The translations under genes were made by a program, and so were the position numbers. The notes below the pieces were generated by a model, which saw nothing but the letters and a program-made list of their open reading frames with translations, was not told the origin of the DNA and did no database searches. Below are positions 12,412 through 22,490 of a stretch of DNA of 64,000 nt, piece by piece. This stretch comes from Diphasiastrum complanatum (taxonomy: Eukaryota > Streptophyta > Lycopodiopsida > Lycopodiales > Lycopodiaceae). The stretch is taken from positions 9,421,849 to 9,485,848 of the forward strand of contig CM055108.1 in assembly GCA_029204225.1 (NCBI GenBank), written 5' to 3'. Numbering within the stretch: the stretch's first letter is position 1; every line of letters starts with the position of its first letter.

Positions 12412-12425
12412 ATAGTGAGGAGCAG

Positions 12426-13107
12426 TGTTAAAAATTCACAATTCTAGCTTGACTAGTTTTGGTCATATGACTTGTAAATAGTTAGATGGTAATGATGTGG
12501 CTTGTCACACGTGCCAAATAGCATAGGATTCCATTCATAAGGATGTTCTCAAGTAGACCTAAGTGTTAGAACCTTTGGAATGAGTCCAAATTATGCTTAG
12601 ATACAAGGGAGAAAAAATAGGAGCTATTTTTGGTAATTTTTGCATTGTTGAGGGATCTCCAATATTCCAACCCTAACCTGGTAGGGATGAAAGATCCACC
12701 AAAATTAGAATTAGGGATAGGTTTAGGGCTACTCATACCTGCCCAAAACCGTGATGGATCATGTATATATAGGTGATGATAACTCACCAAAATCAATCAA
12801 GCAATTTCATGTTTTTTCTCTCATAATGGTGCAATTGCTCTCTATGTTCATAATTGTTTGAGTACTTGTGATTACTAATGATTATAGGATTGAATGTAGG
12901 TCTGGTGTACAGTACTCAGACTGTGGGAGGCCGTACTTTCACACGTGTGAAGCCTTCTTCAAGGATTTGGGCCATTTAGTGAGGTTCAAGCATAGATTTT
13001 TGATGGATTTTGATGGTTCAACTTGTGCTAATCTTATGAAATCATAATCTATTGTTTCCCTCATCATTTCAAGTGTTTTAGGATCCTTATTTTCTGTAAT
13101 TTTTACA
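12426..13107 (+). repeat. R1 3' LTR
   Basis: 682 bp after the purine tract GTGAGGAGCAG. It ends TTTCTGTAATTTTTACA, where its partner has TTTGCTG. About nine substitutions from the 5' LTR. The P pol frame resumes directly after it at 13108. Confidence 0.96.
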
Positions 13108-15862
13108 ACCCTTGAGGAAGATGAGGATGAAGTGGATTCTTCCTTAATGGCTTTTACATCAACATCAAAGAGCTACTCCAATGACACATGGTGGATTGAT
13201 AGTGGGGCTAGTTCCCACATGACATTCCAAAAGGAGTTTTTCTCAACTCTTGTACCTTTTGTAGGTTGTAAAAATTCTATTCTAATATCAAGTGATCTAG
13301 AATGTAGAATAGATGGAGTGGGAACTATTCCCTTAAGTCTTGGATCCTCTAAAAGAGTAGATCTTGATATTGTACTCTATGTTCCTACACTCACTAAGAA
13401 TTTGTTAAGTGTAGGACAATTGATGGATGATGGCTTAGATGTCCATTTTAAGCAAGGTGTTTGCTCCATAATGATAAATAATACTTGCATTGTAAAGGGA
13501 TTCAAGCAAGGAAGGCTTTTTTGGCTAGATGCTAATGTTTTTCTTGGAAGTGTGAACATGGTGAAGGAGGAGCTCAATCAAGTGGAGCTTTGGCATAAGA
13601 GGTTGGGCCACCCCAACTTCAAATATATGGAGATGCTATGCACCAAGTATCTTGCTCTTGGCCTTCCAAAGACACTCTCAAAGTGTGGAAAAAGTTGTGA
13701 AGCTTGTAGCCTCTCAAAGGCACACAAGCTACCTTTTGATATCTATTCCACTAGATCTACAAAAGCATTAGATCTTATTCATAGTGATGTGCACTCTTTT
13801 TCTCAAGAATCTAATGGAGGTGCATCTATGTATGTATCTTTTATTGATGATTACTCTAGATACACTTGGATTGAACTTTTGGATTCCAAAAGTAAAGTGT
13901 TTGAAGCTTTTGTTAAGCTCAAAACTCTAGTTGAAAATCAACTTGATGCTAGAATTAAAGTATTGAGGAGTGATAATGGTGGAGAGTATATCCACCAAGA
14001 TGATAGAGTTTTGTAAATCCAATGGCATTAAGAGAAAACTTACATGTACTTATAGTCCTCAACAAAATGGTATAGCCAAGAGGATGAATAGAACACTTTG
14101 TGAGTGTGCTAAGGCTTTGAGATTAGATGCATCTCTACCTAAGTCCTTTTGGGGAGAGGCTATTATTTGTGCAACTTATTTGTGTAATAGATTGCCATGT
14201 AAGCCCATTGGAGGCATAAGATCTAAGAATTTTTGGATCTACTTGCTATGTTTTTCAAGCATTAAATACAAGAAAAAAGAATGATCCTACTTCTATTAAA
14301 GGGATCTTTGTTGGTTAGTCTAAAAATGGCAAAGGATATAGAGTCTATAATCCAATCACTAAGAAGATTTTAGTGAGAAGGGATGTTACTTTTGATGAAG
14401 GTAACTACTGCAAGTTGAATGAGAAAGCTTCTAATCCATCTTATGTCAAAGATCTTGTAAGGTTTGAGGAGGAGCCTACATATGATCAAGATCTTGAAGA
14501 TCCATCTCAAGATCTGAGGACTCCAAGAAGATCTACAAGAAGGAAGGCCGAGCCCTCAAGGCTCACCTATGTTGACAAAGGTGAAAAAAGGGAAGATCTA
14601 CATTCACTTACCTCTTACACTTTTCTAACTTCTATGTTTGATGAGCGAAGTTGCTTTGAAGTCACAAGAATGGATGGATGCCATGCAAAAGGAGTATGAT
14701 GCTCTTATGGAGAATCATACATGGAAGCTTGTGGATCTTCCTCAAGGAAGAAAGCCACTTGAGTGCAAATTGATCTATAGATTGAAGTACAATCAAGATG
14801 GGAGCATCAACAAACACAAGGCAAGGCTAGTGGCAAAGGGGTTCTTGCAAACCAAGGGAGTAGATCTTGATGAAACTTTTGCTCCTGTTGCTAAGCTAGT
14901 TTCCATAAGGTTGATCATTTTTCTTGCAACTACTTTCAATTGGCCTCTACTTCATCTTGATGTGACTAATGCTTTTCTCAATGGATATTTGGAAGAGGAT
15001 ATTTTCATGAGGCCACCCAAGGGCTTCATCAAAGAAGATCAAGAGGAAAAAGTGTGTTTGTTGCTAAGAAGCCTTTATGGGCTCAAGCAAGCACCTAGAG
15101 CTTGGTACTCTAGGTTAAATACTTTCTTGAACCTTATTAAGTTTGTTGTAAGTGCTTATGCCTTCTTTGTACTTAAGATTTAATGATGGTAAAATCATCA
15201 TTCTCATTTTGTATGTTGATGACATTATCCTTAGTGGAGATGATCTTGATGGTATACAAGAAGTGAAAGTAGCATTGTTTAAGGAGTTTAAGATGGTGGA
15301 TCTTGGTAATCTTCATTTCATATTAGGAATAGAAATTTTAAGAGGAAAGGATTTGAGTTTTATTTGTCAATCCAAATATGCTTCTTCTATCTTAGAAAAG
15401 TTTGAAATGAAAGATTGTAAAGGAGTAGAAACTCCTATGGAGCAAAATGTAAAAGTTTCCAATAGTGATGATGAAGCATCCTTTGAGGACATCACACTAT
15501 ATAGGAGACTTGTAGGCTCCTTGATCTATCTTACTATAACTAGACCTGATCTAAGTTATAGTTTAGGCAAACTAAGCCAATCTATGCAAAATCCATTGGT
15601 TTGTCATTGGAAAAATGCAAAAAGGGTGTTGAGGTACATCTCGGCCACCAAGAACTTTGGCATTTTATATGATGGATCTAATCATGTCTTAAGGGCATAT
15701 TCGGATGCTGATTTTGCAGGTGATAAGGTGGATAGGAGGTCCACAAGTGCTTTTCTTACCTTCCTTTGCAATGGCATAGTGTCTTGGCTTTCCAAAAAGC
15801 AAGATACTATTTCTCTATCTTCAACCGAATCGGAATACAAGGCACTAACATCCACAACAAAG
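13108..15862 (+). pseudogene. P protease, integrase, RT and RNase H, frame-broken
   Basis: Continuation of P after R1. The protease has the DSGASSHM active site near 13198. Integrase begins with the H-H-C-C zinc domain (WHKRLGH...CEACSLSKAHK) and the first Asp in HSDVHSF. A frameshift follows at ~14000 beside SDNGGEY. Further breaks lie around 14220-14320 (short internal loss and a TAG) and 14640. RT is readable at 14638-15183 ([39 protein letters not shown]) and shifts near 15150. It continues with YVDDIILSGDD and RNase H (YSDADFAGD, SSTESEYKAL). RNase H ends abruptly at about 15862, where the sequence jumps into the LTR. Confidence 0.93.
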
Positions 15863-15956
15863 GCTAATCTTGATATAGATCAAGATCCCAAGCTACCAAT
15901 CACTCTTTGTGATCATTTGTGGATCAATTTCAGTCCTTAAACTTTGAGATTTGACA
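15863..15956 (+). repeat. P 3' LTR remnant
   Basis: The last ~94 bp match the end of the P 5' LTR at 5402-5495 (CTTGATATAGATCAAGATCC to TTTGACA). A deletion removed the end of RNase H, the polypurine tract and most of this LTR. The RH frame runs through into LTR sequence for about 25 codons. Confidence 0.9.
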
Positions 15957-16126
15957 CAAGACACTGACCATCTCGCTCTAAAAATTAAACTGATAATTTG
16001 ATTGTTCTATTTCATGCATCTCCTTGTCTTTTGTTGTCTTGATTGCTAGAATTAAATTTGTTTTGTTATATGTAGTCGTGTGTCTAGGTTCCTGTGAGCT
16101 TCCATACAAAAGAAAATTCAAAAAAA
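15957..16126 (+). repeat. element A LTR, copy 2, right part
   Basis: Resumes the A LTR after element P. CTCGCTCTAAAAATTAAACTG matches 3227-3250 of LTR copy 1 in slightly diverged form. The similarity ends near CAAAAGAAAATTCA at about 16120. The exact outer boundary and a target duplication for A could not be placed. Confidence 0.75.
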
Positions 16127-16131
16127 CAAAA

Positions 16132-16389
16132 TCATTCGCAACAACGAATCAAAACCTTTCGCGACAGAATCTTTATCATAGTCTCGCTTAGAATGAAAAT
16201 GGAACGAGACTTATCTGTCTCCTTTACAAGCACGTTCACAAAACCTTCTTCCTCATTCTCATCTGGTTGATCAGCAAGCAATCTTCCTTGAATTTTGAAC
16301 TGTGAGTCTCCCTTGCCAGGCTTCTCAGCTAAATGAATAAAAAGCTCAGACAGCTTTGTGTTGTTGACCCCTCTGGTGATGCAGTACAT
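16132..16389 (-). pseudogene. orphan ORF fragment, unknown
   Basis: An 85-codon minus frame with balanced composition (GKGDSQFKIQGRLLADQP, an acidic stretch, then a Val/Leu-rich end). It has no match to any Copia or Gypsy domain I recognise. It follows the outer edge of the element A LTR. Upstream on the minus strand (16400-16450) the frame closes quickly. It could be an exon of a host gene or of an unidentified transposon; function unknown. Confidence 0.3.
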
Positions 16390-16683
16390 GAATTTTTTCT
16401 TATCTTTCAGTGAAATATCTTGAGGTTTACTCGAAATTTAAAAATCCTCAACATTTCAAAGATTATCAGAGACAATTGAGAATCTGCAGAGAAAAAGATT
16501 CTTTAGGAAAATTTCAAACATTATCTTAATGAAAATACCAAAAAATTTAAATAGACAAGCAATTTTTGTGAAAAATCTCTAAAAATCTTAACCAAAAATT
16601 GAACACATTTTCTTACTAAAACATCTCAAAAGTTTCACTTTTCTCAGACTAAGCCTTGTAAAACAAGAAATAGATGTGTAGTG
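16390..16683. other. AT-rich sequence with no gene
   Basis: Dominated by A- and T-rich runs (AAAATTTAAATAG, AAAAATCTCTAAAAATC). No ORF, LTR end or repeat unit was recognised. Confidence 0.5.
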
Positions 16684-17068
16684 GTCCTAAGTAACAACCT
16701 ATGCTCAGCATAGGATGTCGGCGTGATGTTTCTATTCTTATCACCTATCGACCTATGCTGAGCATAGGTTGCATCTCTAGTCCTCTTCTAACCTATGCTA
16801 AGCAGAGATTAGCAAGCAGCATGCGAAGACATCCTATGCTGAGCATAGATGGGACTAGAGCACACGAGTGACGACCTATGTTGAGCATAGGTTAGAAGAG
16901 GACCAAAGATGCAACCTATGCTCAACATAGGTCGAAACGTGGTAAGAATAGAAACATTTCGCCGGCTTCCTATGTTGAGCATAGATTGTCGCTTAGGACC
17001 CGAACACAACCTATGCTCAGCATAGGTTAGAGAGAGGACTCGTGCAGCCACCTATGCTAAGCATAGAT
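16684..17068. repeat. regular palindrome array forming a 316-bp hyper-palindrome
   Basis: Nine copies of a 19-bp palindromic unit, consensus ACCTATGCTNAGCATAGGT, start at 16697, 16751, 16791, 16832, 16874, 16914, 16968, 17009 and 17050. Start-to-start spacing is 54, 40, 41, 42, 40, 54, 41 and 41. In addition, the whole segment 16684-16999 is an inverted repeat. Its left arm (16684-~16808) matches the reverse complement of its right arm (~16875-16999) at about 85-90 percent by eye, including the sequence between units (GTTTCTATTCTTA, TCCTCTTCTAACC). The centre is unit 4 at 16841. Degenerate units also occur at ~17138 and ~17731. Function unknown; see findings. Confidence 0.92.
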
Positions 17069-17771
17069 TGCCCAAGTTTTAAGAAGATGAACACTAGCCA
17101 AAACCTAAATATTTAGTAATGAAATAACTTAGTACCCATGTTAAGCATTAAACAAAGTTAAAAAATGACAATAATCTTACCGTCAAAAAATGTGTGAGCG
17201 AGAACATATGCAATATATTATAGAAATATGTGACTTTGTCGCAGTGAGAGCTTTGGCAGCATGTGTGCTTCTGAATTCGTAGGTGAGGTGAGTTATGCTT
17301 GGACTACGGTCCTTAAATGATTTTTTTTTTCAGATTATCTCACGCTGATTTGGATCATGAGACTCAACTCACTTCTCATTGACCTCGAGCTTGCGTCAGG
17401 ACCGAGTTGCCGTGACTCACCTCACCTGACGCCGACCTCGAGCTTGAGGCGGGACCATCAAAACCTTAACCTAAACCTAACCCTAAACCTACTCTTGGGT
17501 CAATCCTATCCCTAAGGATGCTGCCAAATAGTATTTAAGGTATGGTAGCTGTTGGAAATTTTAATTAACTAGTTACTTTCTAGGCTTGTTGCTCATTTGC
17601 ATTTAGTTATTTTTCTTGTTTATGTCTATTGAGGTTCGCATAGCTTTTTATTTGTTCTATGACCAGCCTAGGTTGCAGTTAAGTTTGTGGAGCACATTAA
17701 GTTTTATGTGTTAACTATTTTAACGGGTCTATGCTTAGCATAAGTACATAGTTAGGATTTTTTTTAAGGTT
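17069..17771. other. repeat-rich non-coding region left of the decayed ORF
   Basis: Contains an inverted pair around AGGTGAGGTGAGT (17281-17294, reverse complement at ~17414-17427). Two 23-bp direct repeats start GACCTCGAGCTTG and end GGACC (17381-17403, 17434-17456). A degenerate telomere-like CCTAAACCTAACCCTAAACCT lies at 17471-17491. A further single palindromic unit, CTATGCTTAGCATAA, is near 17731. No ORF. The features suggest the subterminal region of a DNA transposon, but no termini could be fixed. Confidence 0.5.
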
Positions 17772-18638
17772 ATGATGTCAAATAGTTCTACCTCTTCTAT
17801 TCCAGTAGTTGTAACTCAATACGTTGCAACAAGTGCATCATCTTCATTTGATATTCCCAATGAAAGCTTTTTTTATAAATCCAATCCTGATTCTCAACAT
17901 GTTTTCATAAAGGATGTGGCATCATCATCATTTACCCATTCATCTTCTAAAATTCCTCACGCAAGTACTTTTCAAGAAATGGTGTCTGTAACTCAACTTG
18001 TGTCAAATCTTTCAACCTCGTCCTCGTCTTCAAATACAAGTTCTATACAATTAGAACACTATTCTTTTGAACAAGTTGAATCATTGAGTAATGAGTCAAA
18101 AGCTTCAATTCACTCAGTAACTGATTCTAGTTAATCAACAGATCCACGTAAGTCTATTGATCCGCGACGTTCAAGCTTTTCTCATGTTCGTAGGAGACCT
18201 TCTCAAAGTGATGTTCATCGTGCTAAATTTAAAAGGGCTATCTTTGTTGAAAATTGAGAGCCTTCTGAGTGTCCAAAATATCCTCAGGTTGGAGCCAAAA
18301 TTCCGAGTCATGAAATTCTAACACCTTCTCAACCAATCCAAGCACCTACTAGTGTCACAGGTTCAATTTATAGATCAGACTCCAAACAAAAAGGAAAATA
18401 CAAGAGAGACTTGAGATCCTCACCTGATTTAACGAATCGTCAAAAACAGTTGATTACAAAATCTGAGATTCAAAAGGTACGAAATATTATTTGTTGCTCA
18501 TCCCGTTGTTTGCAAAAGCTGAGTATAAGAGAAATTGAAGAATTAAGCTCAAACTTCTTTTTACGAAGTAAGGATGAGAGAAATTATGACTTTTATAAGA
18601 GCTTCCAATGTGTTACACTAGGATTAGTCATAAACTGA
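17772..18638 (+). pseudogene. decayed Ser-rich ORF with Cys-containing C-terminal domain
   Basis: One reading frame runs from the ATG at 17772 to the TGA at 18636, broken only by TAA at 18132 and TGA near 18255. The first ~120 residues are low-complexity Ser/Thr. The middle is basic (RRSSFSHVRRRPSQSD). The last ~70 residues form a compact, more conserved-looking block containing CCSSRCLQKLS and an Arg/Asn/Asp/Tyr-rich stretch. This Cys pattern loosely recalls N-terminal modules found before transposase-like domains in poorly studied plant and animal elements. That link is a guess. No LTR-retrotransposon domain is present. Its neighbour is the palindrome array 0.7 kb upstream. Confidence 0.45.
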
Positions 18639-18689
18639 CTGCAAAAGCTATGTCTGGACTGGTACAGATCATGGCGTACATAAGCTATA

Positions 18690-20225
18690 ATAGAATGGTA
18701 AGGATACTCATGCATCTACTGCTTCTCATGAATTGTTTGGGGACACTTGTCCTTTGAAAATTTGAGACTTGGTTCCATTGGTGAGAGAGCTAACTTGCAA
18801 TTCATCATATTATATCTGACTAACATGTTGTAGATGTACCTCTGCTGTGTAATGTAAACCAACTTCTGTTTTCTGTCTCTGTGAATTTGTATACCAAGGC
18901 AAAAATGAGCTTCGCCCAGATCGGTCATGTCGAATTCGGAAGATAGCATTGTCTTGGCCTCTTTTATCAGATCTGTATTATTGCTGAAAAGCAATGTATC
19001 ATCCACGTAAAAACTAATAATGATAAAAGATTGCTGCACTGCTTTGAAGTAAACATTTGAATCTGAAGAGCTAGGTGTGTAGCCGTGATTAATAAGAAAA
19101 GTATTGATCATTTGAAACCATGCTCGCTTCGATAATTCCATTGAGATATATTTTCTGTACATCCATTTGATGTATTTTCAAATCTGCTGCAGTGACAAAT
19201 GATAGCAAATGTGGAATAGAAGAATGTTTGACTACTAGACTGAAGGTCTCAGTGTAATCAATGTTGTATATCTGAGAAAATCCTCTGGCGACAAGTCGTG
19301 GCTTTCTCTTGTTGATGCTTCCATCTGCATTGTACTTGACATTGAATATCCATTTGCAATCAACTACATTTCTGCTAGTAGGTAATTCGACAATTGTCCA
19401 TGTCTGGTTCTTGATAAGAGATGAATACTCTTTATCCATAGCTTCTTTTCGTAGATCTAAATCAAGCTGACTGAGTGCCTCTTGGACAGACGTCGGTTCC
19501 TGAACAAGATAGGTTGCAGAATCGTTGATATACCTCACAGGTGGTCTACTAGTCATTGATGATCTTTTAGGTAAGAGGAAGTTGATCATTTCCATTATAC
19601 TGTAGTTGCTAAACTGCAACATCATCATCTTTTGATTCGTCATTGATTTGTTGTTCGTCAAAAGTAGAAGAACTTGGACCTTCAATGAAAATAGTCGACT
19701 GAGGAACTGAAAAGTTCAATTTGCTAGGAGAATCTAACAGGTTGGCTACATGGGAACTGCCTTTTCCTTTGAGGCCTTAAAACTGATCTTCGATGAAGAT
19801 AACATCCCGGCCAGTGAATATCTTCGACTCGATGGGATCAAACAACTTGTAGGCTTGATCTGAAGTAGTGTAGCTGATGAAAACACATTTGATACTCTGA
19901 AAGTCGAGCTTCTTCCTGAGATCATGAGGAATCTACGCAAAAGCAGTACATCCAAAAACGCATAAGTTTGATAAAGGAAGTTTGGTACATGTCCAAACTT
20001 TGAATGGTATTTTGTTTGAGAGACCTTTAGTAGGACATTTATTTTGAATATAGGTTGTTGTTGAAACAGCTTCAGCCTAGAAGCACTTCGGAAGTGTTGC
20101 ATGTGATAACATGCACTTTGCCGATTCAACTAAGGTTCCGTTCTTTCTCTCAACAAGACCATTTGACTGAGGCAAATAGGAGGTAATGTATTGTTGCTCA
20201 ATGTCATTGTTAAGCCAATACTCCT
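18690..20225 (-). pseudogene. E integrase C-terminus, linker and RT
   Basis: Read leftward from 20225: integrase after the second catalytic Asp, with YITSYLPQSNGLVERKN holding the catalytic Glu. A damaged C-terminal/GAG-linker region follows (19690-20130). RT starts at 19089-19685 (YSSLIKNQTWTIVELP, KRKPRLVARGFSQ). RT lacks the stretch between DVQKIYLNG and the Trp-Phe segment, a short internal deletion at ~19130-19160. It then continues with FYVDDTLLFS, where the Y-V-D-D polymerase motif is intact. It ends near 18716 before RNase H. Confidence 0.88.
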
Positions 20226-21003
20226 TGTGTAAATGTATAAAATTGGACCAAGAATGGATCCTTAAATGATCCACAAGAGTGATTGGATGTTAGATACAAT
20301 TGATCTACCGATCTACACAAGATTTAGATCAATCTAGATCAAATTTAGATGAGAAAATCTAACAAGAACAATCATAAATGAAAGGGAATTGTAATTGTTG
20401 GTTTCACATGTGTGAAGACCTATCAGAATACAGACTCTAGCCTGAAGTCAAAGTACAATATGATAGGAAATCAAAACTATCAAGAAAACTCAAGACAAAT
20501 GATGAAATTGACAAGAATTGCCTCCAAGACCAAGATTGGTGTTACTTTTTATTATGGCCAAATGTGGCTCTATAGATACAAAAAGTGAGAACTCATGGTA
20601 TTGATCATCCCTCTGATCTCACATGTGTGAGGGTGCTTTGTCATGTGATGATTCATCATGCAAAATTGACACTTAGACAAAACCTTCTATTTTGAGCACC
20701 TTTGGTCCTTTTTTCTTCTATGTAGAGAACTAGGAAAAACTCTTCTAGAAGTGCAAATTCGACTTCCTCAGATTATTCCACACATGTAAGAAGACTCTAC
20801 ACATGGGATTTGACACCTAATCTCATGATGTGGCTCATGCAATCTCTAGATTTATGCCATATGACTAGAAAACATGATTTTGGCCTTTTTAGCCAATAGA
20901 ACTTGATTCAAACTATATGTACAAGGTATATGATTGTACTACATGAAAAGTACATTTATTTTACACATGGGAATAGGCTCTACACATGTGTAATCATCCT
21001 ATA

Positions 21004-21678
21004 TGTTAAAAATTCACAATTCTAGCTTGACTAGTTTTGGTCATATGACTTGTAAATAGTTAGATGGTCATGATGTGGCTTGTCACACGTGCCAAATAGC
21101 ATAGTATTCCATTCATAAGGATGTTCTCAAGTAGACCTAAGTGTTAGAACCTTTGGAATTAGTCCAAATTATGCTTAGATACAAGGGAGAAAAAATAGGA
21201 GCTATTTTTGGTAATTTTTGCATTGTTGAGGGATCTCCAAGATTCCAACCCTAACTTGGTAGGGATGAAAGATCCACCAAAATTAGCATTAGGGATAGGT
21301 TTAGGGCTACTCATACCTGCCCAAAACCGTGATGGATCATGTATATATAGGTGATGATATCTCACCAAAATTAATCAAGCAATTTCATGATTTTTCTCTC
21401 ATAATGGTGCAATTGCTCTCTATGTTCATAATTGTTTGAGTACTTGTGATTACTAATGATTATAGGATTGAATGTAGGTCTGGTGTACAGTACTCAGACT
21501 GTGGGAGGCCGTACATTTTGAAGCCTTCTTCAAGGATTTGGGCCATTTAGTGAGGTTCAAGCATAGATTTTTGATAAATTTTGATGGTTCAACTTGTGCT
21601 AATCTTATGAAATCATAATCTATTGTTTCCCTCATCATTTCAAGTGTTTTAGGATCCTTATTTGCTGTAATTTTTACA
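21004..21678 (+). repeat. R2 5' LTR
   Basis: 675 bp with TG...CA ends. Compared with the other R LTRs, GGCCGTACTTTCACACGTG has lost its palindrome core (GGCCGTACATTTTGAAGCC, near 21512). It shares the variant GATAAATTTT with the R1 5' LTR. Confidence 0.95.
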
Positions 21679-22490
21679 TGGTATCAGAGCCTAAAGGCTG
21701 AAATGAGCTAAATCCTTGGTTTTCATTCAATTTGATCACAATTTTTGATCTAAATCTTGTGTAGATTGGATCTTAGCATCTAGTATTGATTCTAGAACTC
21801 AAAGTGAGTCAAATACATTGGAGATTGGTGTTGTGTGACTTCATTTTCAGGTGTTTAGGTGTCTAAAACCAGAGGCAAAGTTGAATTCAATTCACATTAC
21901 CAAGATAGCAAGTTTTGCTTGCTCCAAGCATTGATTTCTAAGCGAGTTTTGGAGGTGATTTCATAGAGAAGGCTTTCTAGCATTCAAGGAGAGGGAAGAT
22001 CAGAGTTTTGGGGACTCTTAAAGGCTGTTCTAAGGTGTAGTAGACACCTCCTAAAGTGATTTAGGTTCAGTCCAACCATTGCTTGACTTATGCACCAAAT
22101 TAGATCAATTTTTCATCAATTTTGATCATTTTTTGCTTGTGATTGGATAGTAGATTGTGTTGCATCTTCATTAAGTTCCATTTAGATCTTTTACAAGTGA
22201 TTTTGGAAGTATATTAGGTTTGCTGAAATTCACTCTTGATCAGATCATTTGGAAGCTTTAATGTTCTTTATAGAAAGAGGGGCAATTCTACTAGTATTGT
22301 CTACTTCAATCAAGCAAGTGCATTGTTTCTAGTATTCTATGATTTGATTTTGTTAGAGATCATTCTTAGATCTTTATAGGTAGTCTATTACTGATCTTTT
22401 CAGGTCCCTAAGAAGTGGGATAAGGTAGACCTTCAATCAAATCAATAGAAGTAACCTTCATTTGTGTCAAGTCCTTGATTAGGAGACTAG
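21679..22490 (+). promoter_or_regulatory. R2 primer-binding site and leader
   Basis: TGGTATCAGAGCC at 21679-21691, then an ~800-base non-coding leader nearly identical to those of R1 and R3. Confidence 0.92.

Larger units (their letters stand above)
6949..13107 (+). mobile_element. Copia element R1, full-length, decayed
   Basis: A complete 6159-bp element inside gag-pol of P. It has a 5' LTR (6949-7630), PBS (7631-7643), leader, gag-pol region (8442-12411), purine tract (GTGAGGAGCAG) and 3' LTR (12426-13107). The perfect target duplication ACCCT lies at 6944-6948 and 13108-13112. The two LTRs differ at about nine of 682 positions by eye, so it is older than R3. Coding is broken by two stops and one frameshift. 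Confidence 0.97.
4142..15956 (+). mobile_element. Copia element P (nested host of R1)
   Basis: A plus-strand Copia element inserted in the second LTR of A. Its 5' LTR is 4142-5495 (interrupted), its PBS is 5496-5508, gag starts at 6113, and pol resumes after the R1 insertion at 13108. The 3' LTR is reduced to its last ~94 bp (15863-15956), because a deletion fused RNase H directly to the LTR end. Flanks are CGAGA and CAAGA. Without the solo LTR and R1 the element is about 5 kb. It carries several frame breaks in pol and cannot be autonomous. Confidence 0.9.

Noticed and set aside
16809-17051. An 80-codon minus ORF across the palindrome array
   Set aside because: Its peptide merely repeats the translated palindrome unit (YAQHR-type repeats).
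16684-17068. Regularly spaced palindromes look like a CRISPR array
   Set aside because: The sequence is plant nuclear DNA, the repeats are themselves palindromic, and the 'spacers' are mirrored copies of one another rather than unique; no cas genes.
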